64,000 bases of DNA from NCBI GenBank assembly GCA_944474755.1, contig OX104117.1:81258926-81322925 (forward strand), read 5' to 3'. The first letter of the stretch is position 1. Each line of letters starts with the position of its first letter. The notes beneath the pieces are model-generated. The model had not been told where the DNA came from, did no database searches, and worked only from the letters and a program-made list of their open reading frames with translations. Below, in pieces: positions 11,701 to 21,790 of this stretch. The stretch comes from Limnoperna fortunei (lineage: Eukaryota > Mollusca > Bivalvia > Mytilida > Modiolidae). The position numbers and the translations under genes were made by a program.

Positions 11701-14700
11701 ACAATTTGAGGCCTTTTAATGTGAAATACATCATTAATTAATTTCATTTAAGTAACCTTTTAATAGACATTATACACTTCAGAGCATTAATGTTTTGAGT
11801 GGGATACCACTGTCTGTATTTCATACGTTTGAAGTGGTAAGTCTGAAAAACTTGTAAAAAATTCCAATGGTAACATGTAAAATGATGATTATTTAGTACA
11901 ACACTTAAATCGCTTCCGAGAAGTGCAGATAACATTTAAAGTTAAATTTAGAGTGTTTAATAATAATAACTGATGAAATCTGCTGCCAAGCGTTCAAGGG
12001 CGTGAGAAAAATGGCAGAAAATGACATGTTATAAAATAAAAAAAGGCTCTTGATGTTTAAGAAGGTATTACTATTAAAAGTTTACTACATACGTCAACCT
12101 CGCCAGTTTGGGGGGTTCTATATATAAACACGGAAGTAGTTAAGCATGACAAGCAGAACTAACAATAAACCAGCCATCGAAAACATCTTACCCTTGAAAA
12201 CACCTTACGAGACTATACCTGTTTATTATTATATTTATTATTTATTACTCATAAAACCATGATATATAAACAACTATTGTGTAGTTTAAAGTAACTCTAT
12301 ATTTATATTTATTTTTATCTACAGAAATTGTCATTTCCTTGTAATGAACTTAAACTCGAAATAGATAATACTGCTGCCAAAACATGGGTGGAATTTGATG
12401 CCATTCAAATATCTGGAACACCATTGGGTAAGGTCCATTCAGCTTAAGACATATATCAAATATATTGAATTACATATCACTGCAATAGTCAAATATAACG
12501 ACCTCATTTCAATTATACTGATCAGTTTAGTACGCATATATGTAAATGAAATCGTTTCTAGCAACTCAGGGGTTATTTAACTTTTGCCCAATCTATTAAC
12601 CCCAACATTCTGGCAATAATTCATAACAATTGTCTTTCAAAGCCAACTAAAGAAGTTTAAAATTCGTAATTTTTACAAAAAGCTTTTGAGAGAGATAACG
12701 TGCCAATATAAAACCTGTAAAAATACTAGAGAAAATTGTTTAACGATACATTTTTCTTTTTTTTCCTGTAAATAAAATATAAATCATTAAATCATTGTTT
12801 TTACTTATTCTGTTCTAGTATCCAGTGAATTTTTATAACTGACCAACGAAAAATCCTGCATGCATAGGATTTAAGTCGTTGCCTACTTTAAGGATAACAA
12901 TAGATTACGCATAAACAAACATCTTGTTAATTTACAAATTTAGTTATCTAAAATTGATTTACTGTCAGTACCTCAATAAGCACCATATTACACTGCAATT
13001 TTAGAAGCCTGTTTTTAAGCTTTCATTGAAATGTATTACAAAAATCGCATTAAGTTCATTTTGGGAGGAAGTCGTTGAAGTCAATGCGTGTTTGGCTGAC
13101 TATTAGATTGAAAAACATCACTGACTCGTCTTTGTAAATTCTGGGTAAATCGACGAAACCGGAATTCTCTCTCTCTAAGTCATGTGAATCAATCTTCTGA
13201 AGTTATTCATGTGCGACAATCTTCTGAAGTTATTCATGTGCAACAATCTTCCGAAGTTGTAGGTAAGAGGAGCATTCTTGTGTTTGATTGCCTAGAAATT
13301 AATAAGCTTTATGCTGAAAAATGGCTTTACGGAAGTTTATTGCGATGGGCATGTGGTGTCAAAACCTCTTTTAGTTAAGTGTATCTACGATGTACGGCAC
13401 AGACATTCCGAAGACATATTACTTGTGTAAGTAAGTCGAATTTACATAGACGATGTGTTGCAAAGCCAAAAATACTTACGTGCAACTACCAGACGCCCTC
13501 CTCTTGTATCCATACACATGTTGATCCGAAGCGGCCACTATCGAAAGTTTTAATTCAATTTCTACATTTTTAATATAAGGGTGTTACTGCTAAACTTTTG
13601 AAAAAAATTGGTAATCAATGATGGGGGTTGCTGTTATTCAAATAGAGTACATTTTGGCGATAATGTGTTCTTTACTTTTTCAAATTTGAAATGAAGGGGA
13701 ATTCAAACAGTTAATTTTTAAATTAAAGATGTAAGAAAATGCTAAAAGGTTATTCTTGTCTTGATTAAGAAGACACGTTGAAGCATCTTACGCGAAAATT
13801 AACCTAATCGTTTTTCTGCAGATATTACCTCTGATCAAACATCGTCATATCTGGAGATCATTGCTGATGTATACGGTAAGACAAATAAAAAGCGGTAACA
13901 ATGTATAATTCTTTTGTTTTTGTTATAAATGATTCTTTAAAAATACCCCTATTGAGATGAATTATTACGGTTAAGGGTAAACTGCACTGAATATTCTCCC
14001 CAAGTTTATATTTTATATAAATCACAATTATTTAATAATATCTATGTTCATTGAATTCCAAAGTGTATACAATGGAGATAAGTGCTGACGAACATCTATA
14101 CTACACGTCACCGTTCTTTGGCGAGGGTTTTTTGCGTGACACATGAAACTTCTAACCACATATGGTACAGCTTATTCTCCTTTTGTAGATCAAGTAAAGT
14201 ATATTTTGAAATCAACAATTTTTTTGCGCGAAATATTCGGCGTTTTGAAATGCAGCGGTTATTTAATTTTGATAGGGCGATTTTCTTCAGTAAATTTTGA
14301 CCCAGTTAAGAACAGAAGTGTAATTTAGGAACAATCCATTGTTGTCTATTCGAAATCCTTGGGGTAATGTCATCGGCAGTAAAGGCGGGTAAAGGGTCGT
14401 GGATTGTCCGAATACCATTGAACGTGACGAAAGCAGAGGAACTTTTGTAAACAACTCAAGGTCCCTTTAGAAACAAAAATGCAACACTAAAAATGCACTT
14501 CATATGGGTTTGAATGGGATTTAGTCCCGTCAAATACATAAAATGTATCATAATTAGATACTGCCAAAGAAAAGAGTAAAATAATCGATTAATCACCGAA
14601 TCAATGTACATGTATTTATAGGTCTGAGCCTCAATACGTTGGTTGAATCTATAACTTCGTCAATATAAACATTTTTGTCCCTATGCATAAGACTAATATT

Positions 14701-17700
14701 CCCATTTTGTTAAATGTATATTTCGATAAAGTAATGGATTTTTAAATTTTAGGAATGCTTTTTAATCCTGATCAAATGACTGTTTGTTAAATAGATCAGT
14801 GATAAAGACGTGTAATGTTTATTTGTCTGCGTTATAATAATGTATTAGGACTTGTGGCTTATTTGGTGTTTGACTGGAGTGCAGAAGTCTAAGGCCTGTG
14901 GGGTTCAACTGGAGACACCCAAATTGGCACTTAGTTGAACGCTAGTAGAATTTTAGAGGCAGAGCAATAGTTGTTAGTTTGGAGGATAATGCAATGACAA
15001 ATCTAACTAGCGACATTACTCCCGTCCGTTATCACCAGAGAATAGTCCAGCACACATTAAGAGATAGGACACTATGCACAGCTATGTTGTAACGAGAACG
15101 CCTAAAATTACGTACTTTACATTAAACACTTAATTCAGTCATAATTTGTATTAACTATTCGGTCAAAAAATGTTTGATTTTGTTATGTTTGTAGATGGCG
15201 CAACCTGTATTGCACAAACAACAACAGGAAGTACAACATCACAAAGTACAACAACATCACAAAGTACAGCAACATCACTGAGTACAACAACAATACAAAG
15301 TACAACATCGCTGAGTACAGCAACACCAGGTAGTACAACATCATCAGGAAGTACAACGATATCACTGAGTACAGCAACACTAGGAATTACAACGATAACA
15401 CAAAGTAATCAAGGTAAAACTATATTTTTTCTTTTATATAATGTGATATTGTGCCTTATAACATTCTTAATATTATGAAATGTATCTTGCATCCCTATAC
15501 TGAATATCAAAATTGCCTTTTATAAAAGCGGCTTATATTTTTCGCTCAAACAAATGTTCCCCAAAAACTTTGAAACAGGTAATTAGCTTTGGATAAAACA
15601 AGGTCAGCTGGTATTTGTTAATTTGCAGTAATTTTAATGACAGTTTTAACCCCCGTTAGCACTCTCCATAAACAAGCAACTGTTTTTTTTATTTGCATTT
15701 ATTAAGAGGTAAAATGGAAACCAAGCCTTTAGAAGTACTGTGACAATATGAGTTTTTCTTCACATCATCGTGTGCGAAGGCCCCATTAATTCTTGTCTAG
15801 TATGTAACATTGGCCATTTGCCCGATTCGACACTGTTTTAATACTGTATAAACATATAATTTGAGTAGTCTCTTTAAATGTAGTTAAGAGACTACTGTTA
15901 TATAATTATTATTTTATTGAAAGAAGGTTCATACAATTACAATCAAATCAATCCATAAATGTATACAGTATTTAAACAAAAGTCGATTAAATGTCGTTGT
16001 CCCTAATTACAATAAGATGGGGTTTTACTCATACACTTGGAATATATCGTATTGAAAAACATCTCATACTTTTGTCTTGATGTAGCTGCAAATATACTTT
16101 ATGATTCGCTACTCTGATTCCAACAACAAACATTTCGAATCGGATATTTTCAAAATTTTTATCCAACATTTATCTAAAATAAGTTTGCAATTAAGAATAT
16201 GCAGACAAGTTCAATCTACTTCAAACAATGACTTTCATGGAAATAAGCTGATCTTAACTTTGTGAAATTCTTTTTGTTTGTAGCAACATTTAGGCAGCAG
16301 CTACATGTGGAGTTATGTATCTCAATACGAAATTGTAATGTTCAATTGTAAAATTCTCACTCACTTGTCAAAAGCACCCACAGGAGGCTGTGGTTGTTAT
16401 CTTTGATTCCTGCTAAAACAACGTTGTAACATGAATCTAGTTTTTTTCCCTTTCATCTAATAATAAACAACAGTCGACGTAATATATGCTCTAAATTAAA
16501 ACACTTCATGATGGGTTATGTGTGCTTGCTTAACTCAAGGGAAAAGCAGCCATGCAATTACCAATTACTATTAGAACCAATAATACATAATTATTTTAAT
16601 TTTCACTGCAAAATTATATCATCAGCGTTTTATATGATTGGTCGAATATGGTCGCACCATAATTAGCACCGACCTCCTTGTTTATCGCCAATTTTTAATG
16701 GGTGGAACTACGGGATTATTAATGTAACAAGTCACTTTCTCACATTTAACGTTCGAACTCGGACTGTATTATTAATATAAATGCTATCAATATAGTATAC
16801 CGGAAATTACATTTGAAAATACTGTTAAAATCTGCATCGGTTTGATGATACAAACTCGTTAGTTACCTGTAATTATTAAATAAAGACACCAAATGGTCTG
16901 GAATGAGGAAGTTTTTATTTGTACTATGGTCTCAGATTTCTAATATATATTAAATTTAAAGATTTGATTTGTGGTTAACTCGTCATGTTGGCTAACAATT
17001 TTGCATCTCGTAGATAGGAGTATAGATGATGATATTGTAAATAATTATTCCGGTAAAACACTAAGTCAAATGTTATTAGACAACGTCCTTGGCATCAGTT
17101 ACACGATGGATGCTTCGCATGTTAACGAAAGAGCGGGTATTATTTCTGTTTAAAAAATGGTACTTGATGCCTGTAAGTCTTCTAATACAATGCTGTTATC
17201 TTCTTAGTGGCTAAAGTTGTCAATTTAACTAGTTTATTTCTACTTACTTTAAGTGCCTGAAGTTGCTGTAGATGGAAGTATATCTGTGATATCCGGTAAT
17301 ACAAGTACTATAGTAATCACGTGTACAATAGTATCAAACGTTCCAGTAACAGCAGTTAGATGGACAAAGGACGGTAATGATTTGTCGGTTGTTGGAAACC
17401 CAAGATATAGTGGAGTTGTTAATGGCACACACAATTTAACAATAAACAGTGCAGATCTTAGTGATTCTGGATATTACATGTGCTATGCTAGCAATGTCTT
17501 GGGTGAAGGACACAGTGAAAATATAAGCTTAATAGGTGAGCTAATTATTATAATTAGGAAATCTGCGGATAATAAAATGAGGCTAGTAAAATTGCAACAT
17601 TCTAAGAGGTAACAGTTCTATCCGTCTTTATAAAAATGTTACTCCATTAAAGATTTATAATAATAAAAAGAAATAAATGATGCTGGAAGTAATTTTATTT

Positions 17701-18984
17701 GAACGACACTACGCAACGCAAATCGCACCAAAATCCGGCCGACTACATAAGCAACGCACATCACATCAAAATCAGCAAGTAACGTTAATCACATTAAATT
17801 TGAACAAATTATTAGGCAACGTAAATCACATCAGACTCTTGACAGCTAAATAAGCAGAGCTAATTACATTAAAATCTGGACGAACTAATACACAACACAA
17901 ATTAAATCAAAATCTGGACAATTCAACACGCAACGCAAATCATATAAAGCTTTGACAAAATTATTAGGCAAAGCAAATCACATCAGAATCTTGTTGAATC
18001 AGCAGACAAAGAAAATCACATCAAAATCTGGACGAATAAATAACCAATGCATATCATATCTCAAACTCTAAACGATTTCATAAGCCATGCAAACCACATC
18101 AAAATCCTGACAAATGAAACATGGTTTCTCCTAGTTATAAGTCGAAAATAGCACTGCAATACACATATATCATTTTATATACTCTATAAAAGGTTTACAA
18201 ATATTAAAAAAAACATCAAAAATGAAACTTTGAATGAATCATCATAAGGAAATACAATTCTGGTAATAAAATGCGAAACCAGTCATATTGTCTATTAAAG
18301 GTCAAACCTTAGATTGTAGTAGATATGCGAATTTTTCCTCAAAATAAAGCGTTTTTGGTACCAATGGTGTTGTTTTTCCTAAGGGTTTTTAGAAAGACGA
18401 CACACATCAACTGATGTTGGCTAATTCAATGAGCGTGATATTTATGTCAAAAAGGCATTCTGGTCTAATAAACATATGCTGCAAAAAGTATTTAAAGTAT
18501 TGGAATATTCTGAAAATCAGCAACAGTGTGATATCGCATGGTTAAAATAATAGACACTTGTAATTGGTATTTCTAATTATTAAGTGTTAAGTGTTAATTG
18601 TTAATTCGTTTGTAAAATTATTTTCATCAAATAATTATTATAATTTCAGTGCAACAGCCTTCTGGATGTTTTTGTGACTGCCAACCGCGTCTTGAATACT
18701 TTGAGAACCATACAACCGCGGAGTGGAAACAGATTTTAGCCCCTGTAATTGTTGAATTAAAGAAAAATTTAACAGTTGACAAAACTGGTTTATCAAAAAC
18801 AATTGGAAAACGGACATGTGCTAATGACAGACGGTCTTCATCAAAGTGTATAGGAGTAATTGGTGTCCTGATAATTAGTGTATTGTGTTGTGCCATCGTA
18901 TTAGTAGATCTATCACCTCTTCTATTACCACTACTTAAACATATCGGAAATGCCAAAAAGGAAAAAGAGGAAAAAGAACAATAA
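2602..18984 (+). CDS. Gene A: receptor-like membrane protein with galactose-binding-like, mucin and Ig domains (11 exons)
   Basis: Eleven exons are visible: 2602-2750, 4947-5104, 6548-6681, 7205-7262, 9973-10078, 11064-11237, 12325-12427, 13822-13875, 15195-15413, 17254-17535 and 18650-18984. All have AG acceptors and GT donors. Phases join without a break: 0, 2, 1, 2, 0, 0, 1, 1, 1, 1. With one base from a missing upstream exon they give 591 codons including TAA, about 590 residues. Order of parts: two unrecognised N-terminal exons, a galactose-binding-like domain (exons 4-7), Ser/Thr mucin stalk (9), one Ig domain (10), and Cys-rich juxtamembrane, transmembrane helix and charged tail (11). 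This predicts a type I cell-surface protein; ligand and function are unknown. The signal-peptide exon upstream of 2602 was not found. The family looks like the expanded lineage-specific surface receptors of bivalves, which is inference. Splicing needs RNA evidence. Confidence 0.82.
3340..3710 (-). repeat. Old SINE-like repeat in intron 1, shared by all gene copies
   Basis: The stretch around 3,381-3,420 is the reverse complement of the SINE tail (ATAGCT...GCTGAAAGTGGCGT) seen elsewhere in the window. The whole block recurs at about 29,310-29,720 and 33,780-34,190, so it inserted before the duplication. Confidence 0.5.
3884..4125 (+). repeat. tRNA-derived SINE
   Basis: The head has an A-box-like TTGCCAAGTGGTTAAGG and B-box-like GAGTTCGAGCG spaced as in a tRNA, then a shared body and the tail ATAGCTG...GCTGAAAGTGGCGTTAAA followed by an A-rich end. 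Related copies: 7,323-7,550, 49,989-50,249 and 60,719-60,860. Resembles molluscan tRNA-headed SINEs; the exact family is not assigned. Confidence 0.75.
4947..5104 (+). CDS. Gene A exon 2 (N-terminal extracellular part)
   Basis: Acceptor TTCTAG before 4947, donor GTATGT at 5105, 158 bases from phase 0 to phase 2. It encodes IYFRSQ, TTPFSGFSLE and STKPSTIDDNGVNTAG motifs that are nearly unchanged in the copies at 30638-30795 and 35148-35305, all of exactly the same length. The domain is unrecognised. Confidence 0.75.
5105..6547. other. Intron 2 of gene A, no gene seen
   Basis: AT-rich, alignable in its 3' half to 41,000-42,189 of copy B. No coding exon or strong repeat recognised. Confidence 0.4.
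6548..6681 (+). CDS. Gene A exon 3 (with a possible alternative first exon start upstream)
   Basis: Acceptor TTCTAG before 6548, donor GTATGA at 6682, 134 bases. It encodes STDGYEFALLNSNQTK and GIYYQVQDPLSPKFGF. The frame stays open upstream through the polypyrimidine tract to ATGs at 6486/6489, giving a hydrophobic leader (TLLFFLIYIISL) that resembles a signal peptide. A T-rich acceptor tract also encodes Leu/Phe/Ile by chance, so both readings remain possible. The copy B counterpart at 42190-42324 has no such leader and is frameshifted. Confidence 0.7.
7205..7262 (+). CDS. Gene A exon 4 (start of galactose-binding-like domain)
   Basis: A short 58-base exon, acceptor TTTCAG, donor GTAATG, phase 1 to 2. 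The peptide QMYASSVTNFSSQYTALSG has the SSQY-type strand seen before the conserved Trp in discoidin-like domains of the FBXL4 type. The B copy (42976-43033) has the same length and frame. Confidence 0.72.
7323..7550 (+). repeat. tRNA-derived SINE in intron 4 of gene A
   Basis: Head TTGGTAGTCGAGTGG (A box) and GTGTTCGAGTCTC (B box), body and tail GCTGAAAGTGACGTTAAAC with (CAAA)n end. Not present at the corresponding place in copy B. Confidence 0.8.
7675..7950 (+). repeat. Dispersed repeat, probable 3' end of a Penelope-like element
   Basis: Similar to 48,425-48,705, sharing TTTTCCCTAGA, GAGTAACTCGAC-like and GTCCCTTGAC...TTCGGTCGGTTTT blocks plus a T-rich tract at 7,853-7,874. At 48 kb this block directly follows reverse-transcriptase-derived coding sequence, so I infer it is that element's 3' untranslated end, here 5'-truncated. 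Confidence 0.5.
8072..8118 (+). repeat. SINE head fragment
   Basis: CACCGGCCGAGTGGTAAAGG and the following TAGTTCATCTACTATTAATCAC match the first ~45 bases of the SINE at 7,323. The body is missing. Confidence 0.6.
8457..9275. mobile_element. 819-bp foldback MITE with palindromic internal repeats
   Basis: Terminal inverted repeats of about 45 bases start TACGAAAGCCCATTAGGCTC at both ends. The element is flanked by a perfect 6-base duplication GAGGAC (8451-8456 and 9276-9281). Next to each terminus is an array of CGCGTTATTACGCG-type palindromes, in about 130-base blocks. No transposase. Copy B lacks it at the equivalent intron position, so it inserted after the gene duplication or was lost there. 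Confidence 0.88.
9476..9832 (+). other. 118-codon open frame, possible non-LTR retroelement 5' fragment
   Basis: It has a hydrophobic start (ESVLLIFSLVLILNRCSG) followed by basic VRHRLRVKYCRYLELCTKQRG. The Y-C-R-Y-L...TKQRG pattern reminds me of N-terminal regions of invertebrate non-LTR retrotransposon ORFs, but I cannot confirm this. It lies in intron 4 of gene A; only its last ~60 bases align to copy B. Not in phase with splice sites of gene A. Confidence 0.3.
9973..10078 (+). CDS. Gene A exon 5 (galactose-binding-like domain core)
   Basis: Acceptor GTTACAG, donor GTAAAA at 10079, 106 bases, ends in phase 0. It encodes WTAIEILGAPNVYPNYG, then W, CC and EFIQ. The pattern W..(x)..LG.P..YP.YG....W followed by an aromatic/aliphatic strand is characteristic of FBXL4-like F5/8 type C (galactose-binding-fold) domains. 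The family assignment is by motif recall only. Confidence 0.78.
10255..10445 (-). repeat. Dispersed repeat, copy 1
   Basis: Its reverse complement matches 56,490-56,690: ACAGCAATGGTCCTGACTTG and GCATGCCAAACCT blocks in the same order and spacing. It sits in intron 5 of gene A. Family unknown; the remaining intron (10,446-11,063) shows nothing else. Confidence 0.7.
11064..11237 (+). CDS. Gene A exon 6 (galactose-binding-like domain, ETxNAGGV motif)
   Basis: Acceptor TTCAG, donor GTAGGT at 11238, 174 bases in phase 0-0. It encodes TSIYIEAVNIYETVNAGGVKR, matching the I.VYETYNPGAVVRI-like strand of FBXL4-type domains, then GKMPNGTWYIMW. The Gly-rich turn after ET.N is the most diagnostic element. 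Confidence 0.78.
12325..12427 (+). CDS. Gene A exon 7 (end of galactose-binding-like domain)
   Basis: Acceptor TCTACAG, donor GTAAGG, 103 bases, phase 0 to 1. It encodes FPCNELKLEIDNTAAKTWVE and FDAIQISGT. The pattern (N)EL.L..D.......EIDAI.L.G is the final beta-strand pair of the same domain class. Confidence 0.77.
13187..13262. repeat. 27-bp tandem triplication
   Basis: Three units of the CAATCTTCTGAAGTTATTCATGTGC type. Copy B has a single diverged unit near 46,240, so the expansion is specific to A. Confidence 0.75.
13822..13875 (+). CDS. Gene A exon 8 (short linker)
   Basis: A 54-base exon, acceptor TTCTGCAG, donor GTAAGA, phase 1-1. It encodes about 18 residues (DITSDQTSSYLEIIADVY) and is a symmetric exon that could be skipped without frame loss. 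It links the galactose-binding-like domain to the stalk. The B copy (46849-46900) is two bases short. Confidence 0.65.
13876..15194. other. Intron 8 of gene A
   Basis: Contains about 400 bases (roughly 14,090-14,480) not alignable to copy B, and otherwise AT-rich sequence shared with 46,901-47,647. No gene recognised. Confidence 0.35.
15195..15413 (+). CDS. Gene A exon 9 (Ser/Thr-rich mucin-like stalk)
   Basis: Acceptor TTTGTAG, donor GTAAAAC, 219 bases, phase 1-1. After DGATCIAQ the exon is almost entirely Ser and Thr with Gln/Gly/Leu (STTSQSTTTSQSTAT and similar), from an imperfect 15-18 base tandem of AGTACAACA-type units. Expected to be an O-glycosylated extended stalk. The matching exon in copy B (47648-47935) is 69 bases longer through extra repeats. 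Confidence 0.77.
15414..17253. other. Intron 9 of gene A, with ~1 kb absent from copy B
   Basis: About 16,170-17,180 has no counterpart in copy B at 49,110-49,150. It holds a 60-codon open frame (16,971-17,153) that I do not recognise. The block 15,575-15,640 is similar to the reverse complement of 37,770-37,850 (core GGATAAAACAAGGTCAGCTG), a small dispersed repeat. Confidence 0.4.
17254..17535 (+). CDS. Gene A exon 10 (single Ig domain)
   Basis: Acceptor CTTTAAG, donor GTGAGC at 17536, 282 bases, phase 1-1. It encodes a complete Ig-fold of about 94 residues: PEVAVDGSISVISGN, first Cys in VITCTIV, core Trp in VRWTKDG, and LTINSADLSDSGYYMCYASN with the D.G.Y.C signature, then a C-terminal strand. 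This is an I-set/C2-like Ig domain by motif. The symmetric phase is typical of shuffled Ig exons. Confidence 0.9.
17690..18130. repeat. Degenerate ~40-bp satellite in the last intron of gene A
   Basis: About ten loosely conserved units around CAAATCACATCAAAATCTGG followed by ACGAAT and an AT-rich spacer. The same array occurs in copy B at 49,545-49,985 and 50,265-50,345, so it is ancestral to the duplication. Confidence 0.75.
18650..18984 (+). CDS. Gene A exon 11 (juxtamembrane, transmembrane helix, tail and stop)
   Basis: Acceptor AATTTCAG, open in phase to TAA at 18982-18984. The first part is Cys-rich (SGCFCDCQPRLEYF), followed by an amphipathic Lys-rich stretch, DRRSSSKC, a hydrophobic helix (IGVIGVLIISVLCCAIVLVDL) and a short Lys/Glu-rich end. 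The CxCxC, DRRxSS and hydrophobic-then-VDL pattern resembles a C-terminal module I associate with many bivalve type I membrane proteins; that recollection should be checked by search. No ITIM, ITAM or TIR motif is visible in the short tail. Confidence 0.85.
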
Positions 18985-19003
18985 AATAAGGATTTAAAAT
19001 TAC

Positions 19004-19205
19004 TGTGTGTCTTTATATTTGCATGGACAAAACTGTAAGGGTTTTCAAAATCCACTGGATGTCTTTGTGTTGGCGACGACTTTAACTATATATTTACAAT
19101 TATTTAATGGGTGTTTTTGCGTTCTCGCGGACTAACCTGAATCGGATTTCTTACCATAGATTTGCAAACTTACATCGTGTCTTTGTGTTGCCGTTTACGA
19201 AACAT
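19004..19205 (+). repeat. 3' flank repeats of gene A (three ~65-bp units)
   Basis: Three imperfect units share a TCTTTGTGTTGGCG-like core followed by GACnAAACTG. The same arrangement follows copy B at about 51,157-51,360, so it predates the gene duplication. Probably part of the 3' UTR. Confidence 0.5.
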
Positions 19206-19293
19206 GGTGGGGGTTTTTTCCTAGATTAACCTATATATTACTCTTAGAAAACATCTGTAATATTGTTTCCAATTTTAAAGTATGATTTTGTGC

Positions 19294-19299
19294 AATAAA
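19294..19299 (+). promoter_or_regulatory. Poly(A) signal of gene A
   Basis: A canonical AATAAA lies 310 bases after the stop codon in an AT-rich 3' region. In the aligned position of copy B (near 51,476) the sequence is AATGAA. Confidence 0.55.
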
Positions 19300-21644
19300 A
19301 CATTGAATTCTTCAATTAAAGGATTTACGTACGTTAGTCGTATATCTTGGTCCAATGTCGCTTTTCCTTTTACTTCATTTCAAATTAAACACCGACCATT
19401 TCATCCATTCATAATATAAACAAGAATGTTAATTTTAAATCGATAAGAGAAAAGCAATATAAATAATAAAGACATTCATAAATATTTTGAAAATACAAGT
19501 ATACCAATTAATTTATTTAATTTTAAATGATAAAAAACCTTAAATAATATTTTTACCAAAACCTTTCAATCATTGATATTTTTTTAATACTTATGCACAT
19601 TTTTGGGTATCACCCTGTGACCTCCATATGATTCTAAGACGTTACACATTAAAACGATAATCGTATGCCATCTGTAAATACGACCAAAAAGATAAAAACT
19701 GGACAGGGAGGCGCAGTTTCTGATTTCCACGATGATTAGCTGGGTGTGAAGCTAGATTACTCGTTACACATATGCAAAAATGTCATATCAATACAGAAAT
19801 ATATTAATAACAGTCATTCATTCAACAAATGTTTCAAACTGTTAATTGGTTTAACATATAAAGCGTTTTTTAAACGTGAATGCTGTCTTAGCAACACCTT
19901 AAACTAAATATAGAGCATAATGAAAAAATGGCTGAAGAATCAAGTTATATTATGCCTAATTGTCAGCAGTAGTATTTTTAGATAACGTTGTCAGATGAAA
20001 AGAAAACAATCAGTTATCGCGCATGTAATTTTCAAAAATTTAGATTAGAAAGTCTAGGTTTTGTTTCCCACTTACAAGCTTATAACTTGCTATTTGTTTC
20101 TTTAAAACAAAGATAGAAGTCAAATTTTGTTGGTCAATGTTAAGTCTTATACCGGAACTTTATAAAATAATGCGTCAAGGCATTTCTCGAAATCTAAGTT
20201 CAAACCTTCTCGCGTTAGTACATAGAAATTACTGCGGGCAATGTGCCCTGTCAACTTACTGACATGTCTGAACAGTTTAATACGGGCATATGTTTTTCCA
20301 TTTATTCAAGTTACCTATACCTGTTAGCAATACACTGAAGTGTTCATTCATTGCTGTAAAATTGTTTTAGATAAAATTGTAATATACTGTTTCATTATAA
20401 TGTTGCTTTAACTCTAAAGATGATATTAATCTTATCTTACAGATTGCTGCGACTCAATTATATTTAACTCAATAAATCTTGGAATCTTGACAATCTTAAA
20501 ATCGTATTATACGCCACTATTAGCTTGTATCAAGATATGGACCTTGTTCATTGTGAAGGTCTATCTACCCTTAATTCATGTGGGTATTTGTATGCCTGTG
20601 TCTGTACATGTGCCAGAAAGTTGTAAGACATAATTTATATTTATTTATTTATTTATTTTTTATTTATTTTATACTCACTCTATTTTTAACCCTTTTTGAA
20701 GGATTCTTTATAAATAAAGATGTTAAGTCAATAATCTATTTAGTTGAACCACTTGAACATTAGTTTTAATACAAGTATATTTTTATTTACTATATGACAC
20801 AAGAATAACATGTGTGCAAATTTAGCATTCGGTAATTCAAACTAGTTCTAACTGCAAGACTAAGCTTCACATAGGACCTCATAGGGAAAAGTTGAAATGC
20901 CTTCTTTTTAGAAATGCAATTCTGATTCTAAGCCAGCGTTTATTAGTCGTTTTTTTAATTTTTTAGTCGTTACAAAAAGTATGTTTTTATTTTGATCTAA
21001 AATCGGAGTAGGCAGAATTTAATGCCGTTATAATCCGATGTTAGTTTTGTGATTTGTTGGATTAACGGCAGAATTTAGTCCCATTACTCGTAATGTAGCA
21101 AATAAAAAATTCTATTAAATTTAATCTATTTATACAAATTTCAAACATAGTATTCGTCTCTTTTACGTTATTTTTACGTTATTAAAGCTTCAGACATTGC
21201 TAAACTAACGGGAAACGATATTTATTTAAGACATTTCTTTTTTCGTCTTTGAAAATGCACGTGGAAAATGCTATGTTGATCATTTTTCCGTATATGGATG
21301 GATCCTGTGACCTAGTTTTAGTAAAATCCGGCTAATTTGCATACTGTAACAACCATTCCGTAGTAAGAATCTAGTAATTTACACAAAAAAACAGCGAGGG
21401 TACGAGTATTGGTTATAAAATGCGAGATGCTTTCTACGCAAGCCTTATGTTATATAACTGCCTACTGCGATTATTTATGCTTATCTGGACCTCTATATGT
21501 ACAATTTGTTTAAGCCAATCTAAAATTGAAAAGACAATTTTGCATGCATTTTGTAATCAGAGTATCTTTCTTTTGTATATGCTATTTTGTTCAGATGGTC
21601 TGAATTTTGCATTTATTGTTTTTGTTTGTTTGAATGGTTTTTAG

Positions 21645-21790
21645 CGCCACTTTATGAAATTTTTCAGCTATATCACGGCGTAGAGTTTTTATTGGGAGAG
21701 AAAGCCGCAGTACCCGGAGAAAGCCCCATAAAAACTGGAAGTCATGTTACATCTGAAAAATGGGTGAAAGTACCGTTTAACAACATTTTA
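21645..21790 (-). repeat. SINE tail fragment
   Basis: Read on the minus strand it gives CTCCGGGTACTGCGGCTTTC, then CGCCGTGATATAGCTGAAAA and AAAGTGGCG, as in the 3' half of the SINE at 3,884-4,125. Confidence 0.65.

Larger units (their letters stand above)
11238..13821. other. Introns 6 and 7 of gene A
   Basis: AT-rich and, apart from exon 7, without recognised genes. Parts align with 44,387-46,848 of copy B. A small 27-base triplication occurs at 13,187-13,262. Confidence 0.4.

Noticed and set aside
18627..19055. 142-codon minus-strand open frame
   Set aside because: Antisense shadow of the membrane exon of gene A, whose frame, splice site and conservation in copy B are all on the plus strand.
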